From positions 1-16,350 of the forward strand of contig CAYRMV010000076.1 in assembly GCA_964425255.1 (NCBI GenBank): a stretch of DNA of 16,350 nt, in the 5' to 3' direction. Positions 15,388 to 16,350 of this stretch are shown piece after piece. The translations under genes were made by a program, and so were the position numbers. Within the stretch, counting starts at the first letter, position 1. Each line of letters begins with the position of its first letter. Below the pieces are notes generated by a model. It was not told where the DNA came from and ran no database searches. It worked only from the letters and a program-made list of their open reading frames with translations. Source of the DNA: CAYRMV01 sp964425255. Its GTDB lineage: Bacteria > Bacteroidota > Bacteroidia > Flavobacteriales_D > Crocinitomicaceae.

Positions 15388-15684
15388 TCATTTTTTCTCT
15401 TTGTTTTCGATAAAAACCGATACGAGTAAGCCAATACCCACCACCACATCAATCACATTCCACCACGTGCGATCAAAGGAGATTTTCAAAAATGGCTGGA
15501 AGAGTATAGCGAGAGAAAGAAGGAGGATGGCTTGCGTTTCCTTGCCCGTTCGGTATGCTTGGTAAGCCAAAAAAGCGAAACCAACCAAGCAAACAAAACG
15601 AACAAGTTGAAAGTAACTGTAAGGCATATCCGCCAAACAAAGGAAGAGGAGGATGGATAGGAGGATTTTGATAGGGGTTGACAT
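15388..15684 (-). CDS. Small membrane protein, DUF6804-like
   Basis: A 98-residue integral membrane protein with about four hydrophobic segments (roughly 7-19, 27-42, 51-67, 75-92), short loops and a charged C-terminus ENKEKK. The pattern LADMPYSYFQLVRF (17-30), FLAYQAYRTGK (38-48), FQPFLKISFDRTWWNVIDV (62-80) is what I remember for the DUF6804 group of small uncharacterised bacterial membrane proteins. No function is known to me and no catalytic motif is visible. It is last in a minus-strand unit, 7 bases after the next membrane gene, and converges on purB. Confidence 0.7.
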   Translation of the reverse strand: MSTPIKILLSILLFLCLADMPYSYFQLVRFVCLVGFAFLAYQAYRTGKETQAILLLSLAILFQPFLKISFDRTWWNVIDVVVGIGLLVSVFIENKEKK

Positions 15685-15691
15685 TGATATA

Positions 15692-16195
15692 TTAATTTAA
15701 AGGAATCATTGGAGCAAGTGAGCTTAACCATTCAAATACAAAAGGTCTTAAAATAAAATGACTTATAATCAATGAATTTGTAATCAAAAAACCGCCAAAC
15801 ACGAGAATTTTGTCCCATTGATTAGATTCAACTAAATCAAAAAGTTTATTTGTTGAAAGTTTTGAAACTTTAAATAAAAAGAAAGAAAACACGATTGAAA
15901 CAAAATAAGAAATTAAATATGAAAACAGTTTAATTCCAGTTAGTTCCCAGAAAAAATGAGTTGAGATTGAATTCGTATTAAATTGATTTATATACATTTC
16001 ATTTTGTGGATCATTTCCCATAAAAACGATGACAAAAATGGAAATGATGTGAACGAGAAGAAATAGTGAATAACTCTGATTTGATTCAGAAATTAAGTGT
16101 TTCTTTTTAAGATTTCGATTCCAATATTGAATTGAAACAAAGACAATCAAGATGAAAATGATTAAATCGAATGAAAGGGGAATTAATTTGTTCAT
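15692..16195 (-). CDS. Hypothetical four-helix membrane protein
   Basis: I do not recognise this 167-residue protein. Four hydrophobic segments are visible (about 6-24, 41-60, 87-109, 129-147), with a basic loop WNRNLKKKH (25-33) after the first, which places that loop in the cytoplasm by the positive-inside rule. Phenylalanine, isoleucine, serine and asparagine are abundant and the gene is more AT-rich than purB or miaB. It is followed after 7 bases by the DUF6804-like gene and preceded after 4 bases by a broken coding fragment, so all three look like one transcription unit. An immunity-protein role beside a toxin C-terminus is possible but unsupported. Confidence 0.6.
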   Translation of the reverse strand: MNKLIPLSFDLIIFILIVFVSIQYWNRNLKKKHLISESNQSYSLFLLVHIISIFVIVFMGNDPQNEMYINQFNTNSISTHFFWELTGIKLFSYLISYFVSIVFSFFLFKVSKLSTNKLFDLVESNQWDKILVFGGFLITNSLIISHFILRPFVFEWLSSLAPMIPLN

Positions 16196-16199
16196 GTTT

Positions 16200-16334
16200 T
16201 TAATTTAAAATTATTTTCCAATAGTTTGTGTTTCCAAATTCACTAGCTAAATAGCCAGGTTTGAAACCTTGGTCAGTGGTTTCCCAAAAATAGTATTTTT
16301 GACCATAATGATTTTTACCCTTTTGAGAGAGAAA
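16200..16334 (-). pseudogene. C-terminal coding fragment with broken frame at window edge
   Basis: Read on the minus strand, 44 codons ending at TAA (16200-16202) give a protein-like sequence: SQKGKNHYGQKYYFWETT, then DQGFKPGYLASEFGNTNYWK. Upstream in the same frame are two stop codons (16344-16346 and 16335-16337) and there is no ATG, GTG or TTG after them, so it cannot start here. The neighbouring frame is open to the window edge and reads DEQNDFSLK; joining it near the AAAAGGG run at about 16320 by a one-base change would make one continuous protein end. It stops 4 bases before the membrane gene. Likely a frameshifted gene or a sequencing error; function unknown. Confidence 0.4.
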
Positions 16335-16350
16335 TCATTCTGCTCATCGA

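Noticed and set aside
16247..16348. 33-codon minus-strand frame open at the window edge, ending at a TAG
   Set aside because: As a whole it looks less protein-like than the overlapping 44-codon frame; only its first residues are used as the likely continuation of that fragment.

Overview
The window looks like ordinary chromosome of a Bacteroidota bacterium, most likely order Flavobacteriales. Several upstream regions carry the Bacteroidota housekeeping promoter form (TTG, 19-20 bases, TAnnTTTG). Start codons lack Shine-Dalgarno sequences, and the gene order miaB - sigma-54 activator - lptE - TPR protein - secG - groES - groEL is one I recall from Flavobacteriales genomes. No tRNA, rRNA, transposase, integrase or CRISPR array is visible. 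The DNA is AT-rich, most of all at the two ends.

Left part (1-6740). A secreted YkuD-like L,D-transpeptidase (+ strand) converges on recG (- strand), with a perfect palindrome between them that probably ends recG transcription. Upstream of recG on the same strand lie a DctA-type C4-dicarboxylate symporter and two overlapping glycosyltransferase genes of the GT-B fold.

Middle part (6741-13771). A five-gene minus-strand operon (miaB, an AAA+ sigma-54 activator with Fis-type HTH, lptE, an acidic TPR protein, secG) runs from a good TTG-N19-TAATTTTG promoter to a clear intrinsic terminator. It is followed by groES-groEL with its own upstream region and terminator. Most of these genes serve cell-envelope assembly, protein export or folding. 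The groES upstream region has no CIRCE operator. It has a sigma-54-like TTGGCAC element preceded by several CTGAC/GTCAG boxes, and a related pair of boxes lies at the promoter of the operon that encodes the sigma-54 activator. This suggests, but does not prove, a local circuit in which the activator controls the chaperonin and perhaps itself.

Right part (13772-16350). purB (+ strand) is divergent from miaB and ends in a strong terminator preceded by a G/C-rich intergenic repeat. Convergent to it are two small membrane-protein genes (a DUF6804-like protein and an unrecognised four-helix protein) and, at the window edge, a C-terminal coding fragment whose frame is broken.

The most unusual non-coding signal is a palindromic repeat (core ATATCGGAATAT(T/C)CCGATAT plus a T-rich tail). 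One copy lies after recG and a tandem 37-bp pair lies upstream of groES, in opposite orientation.
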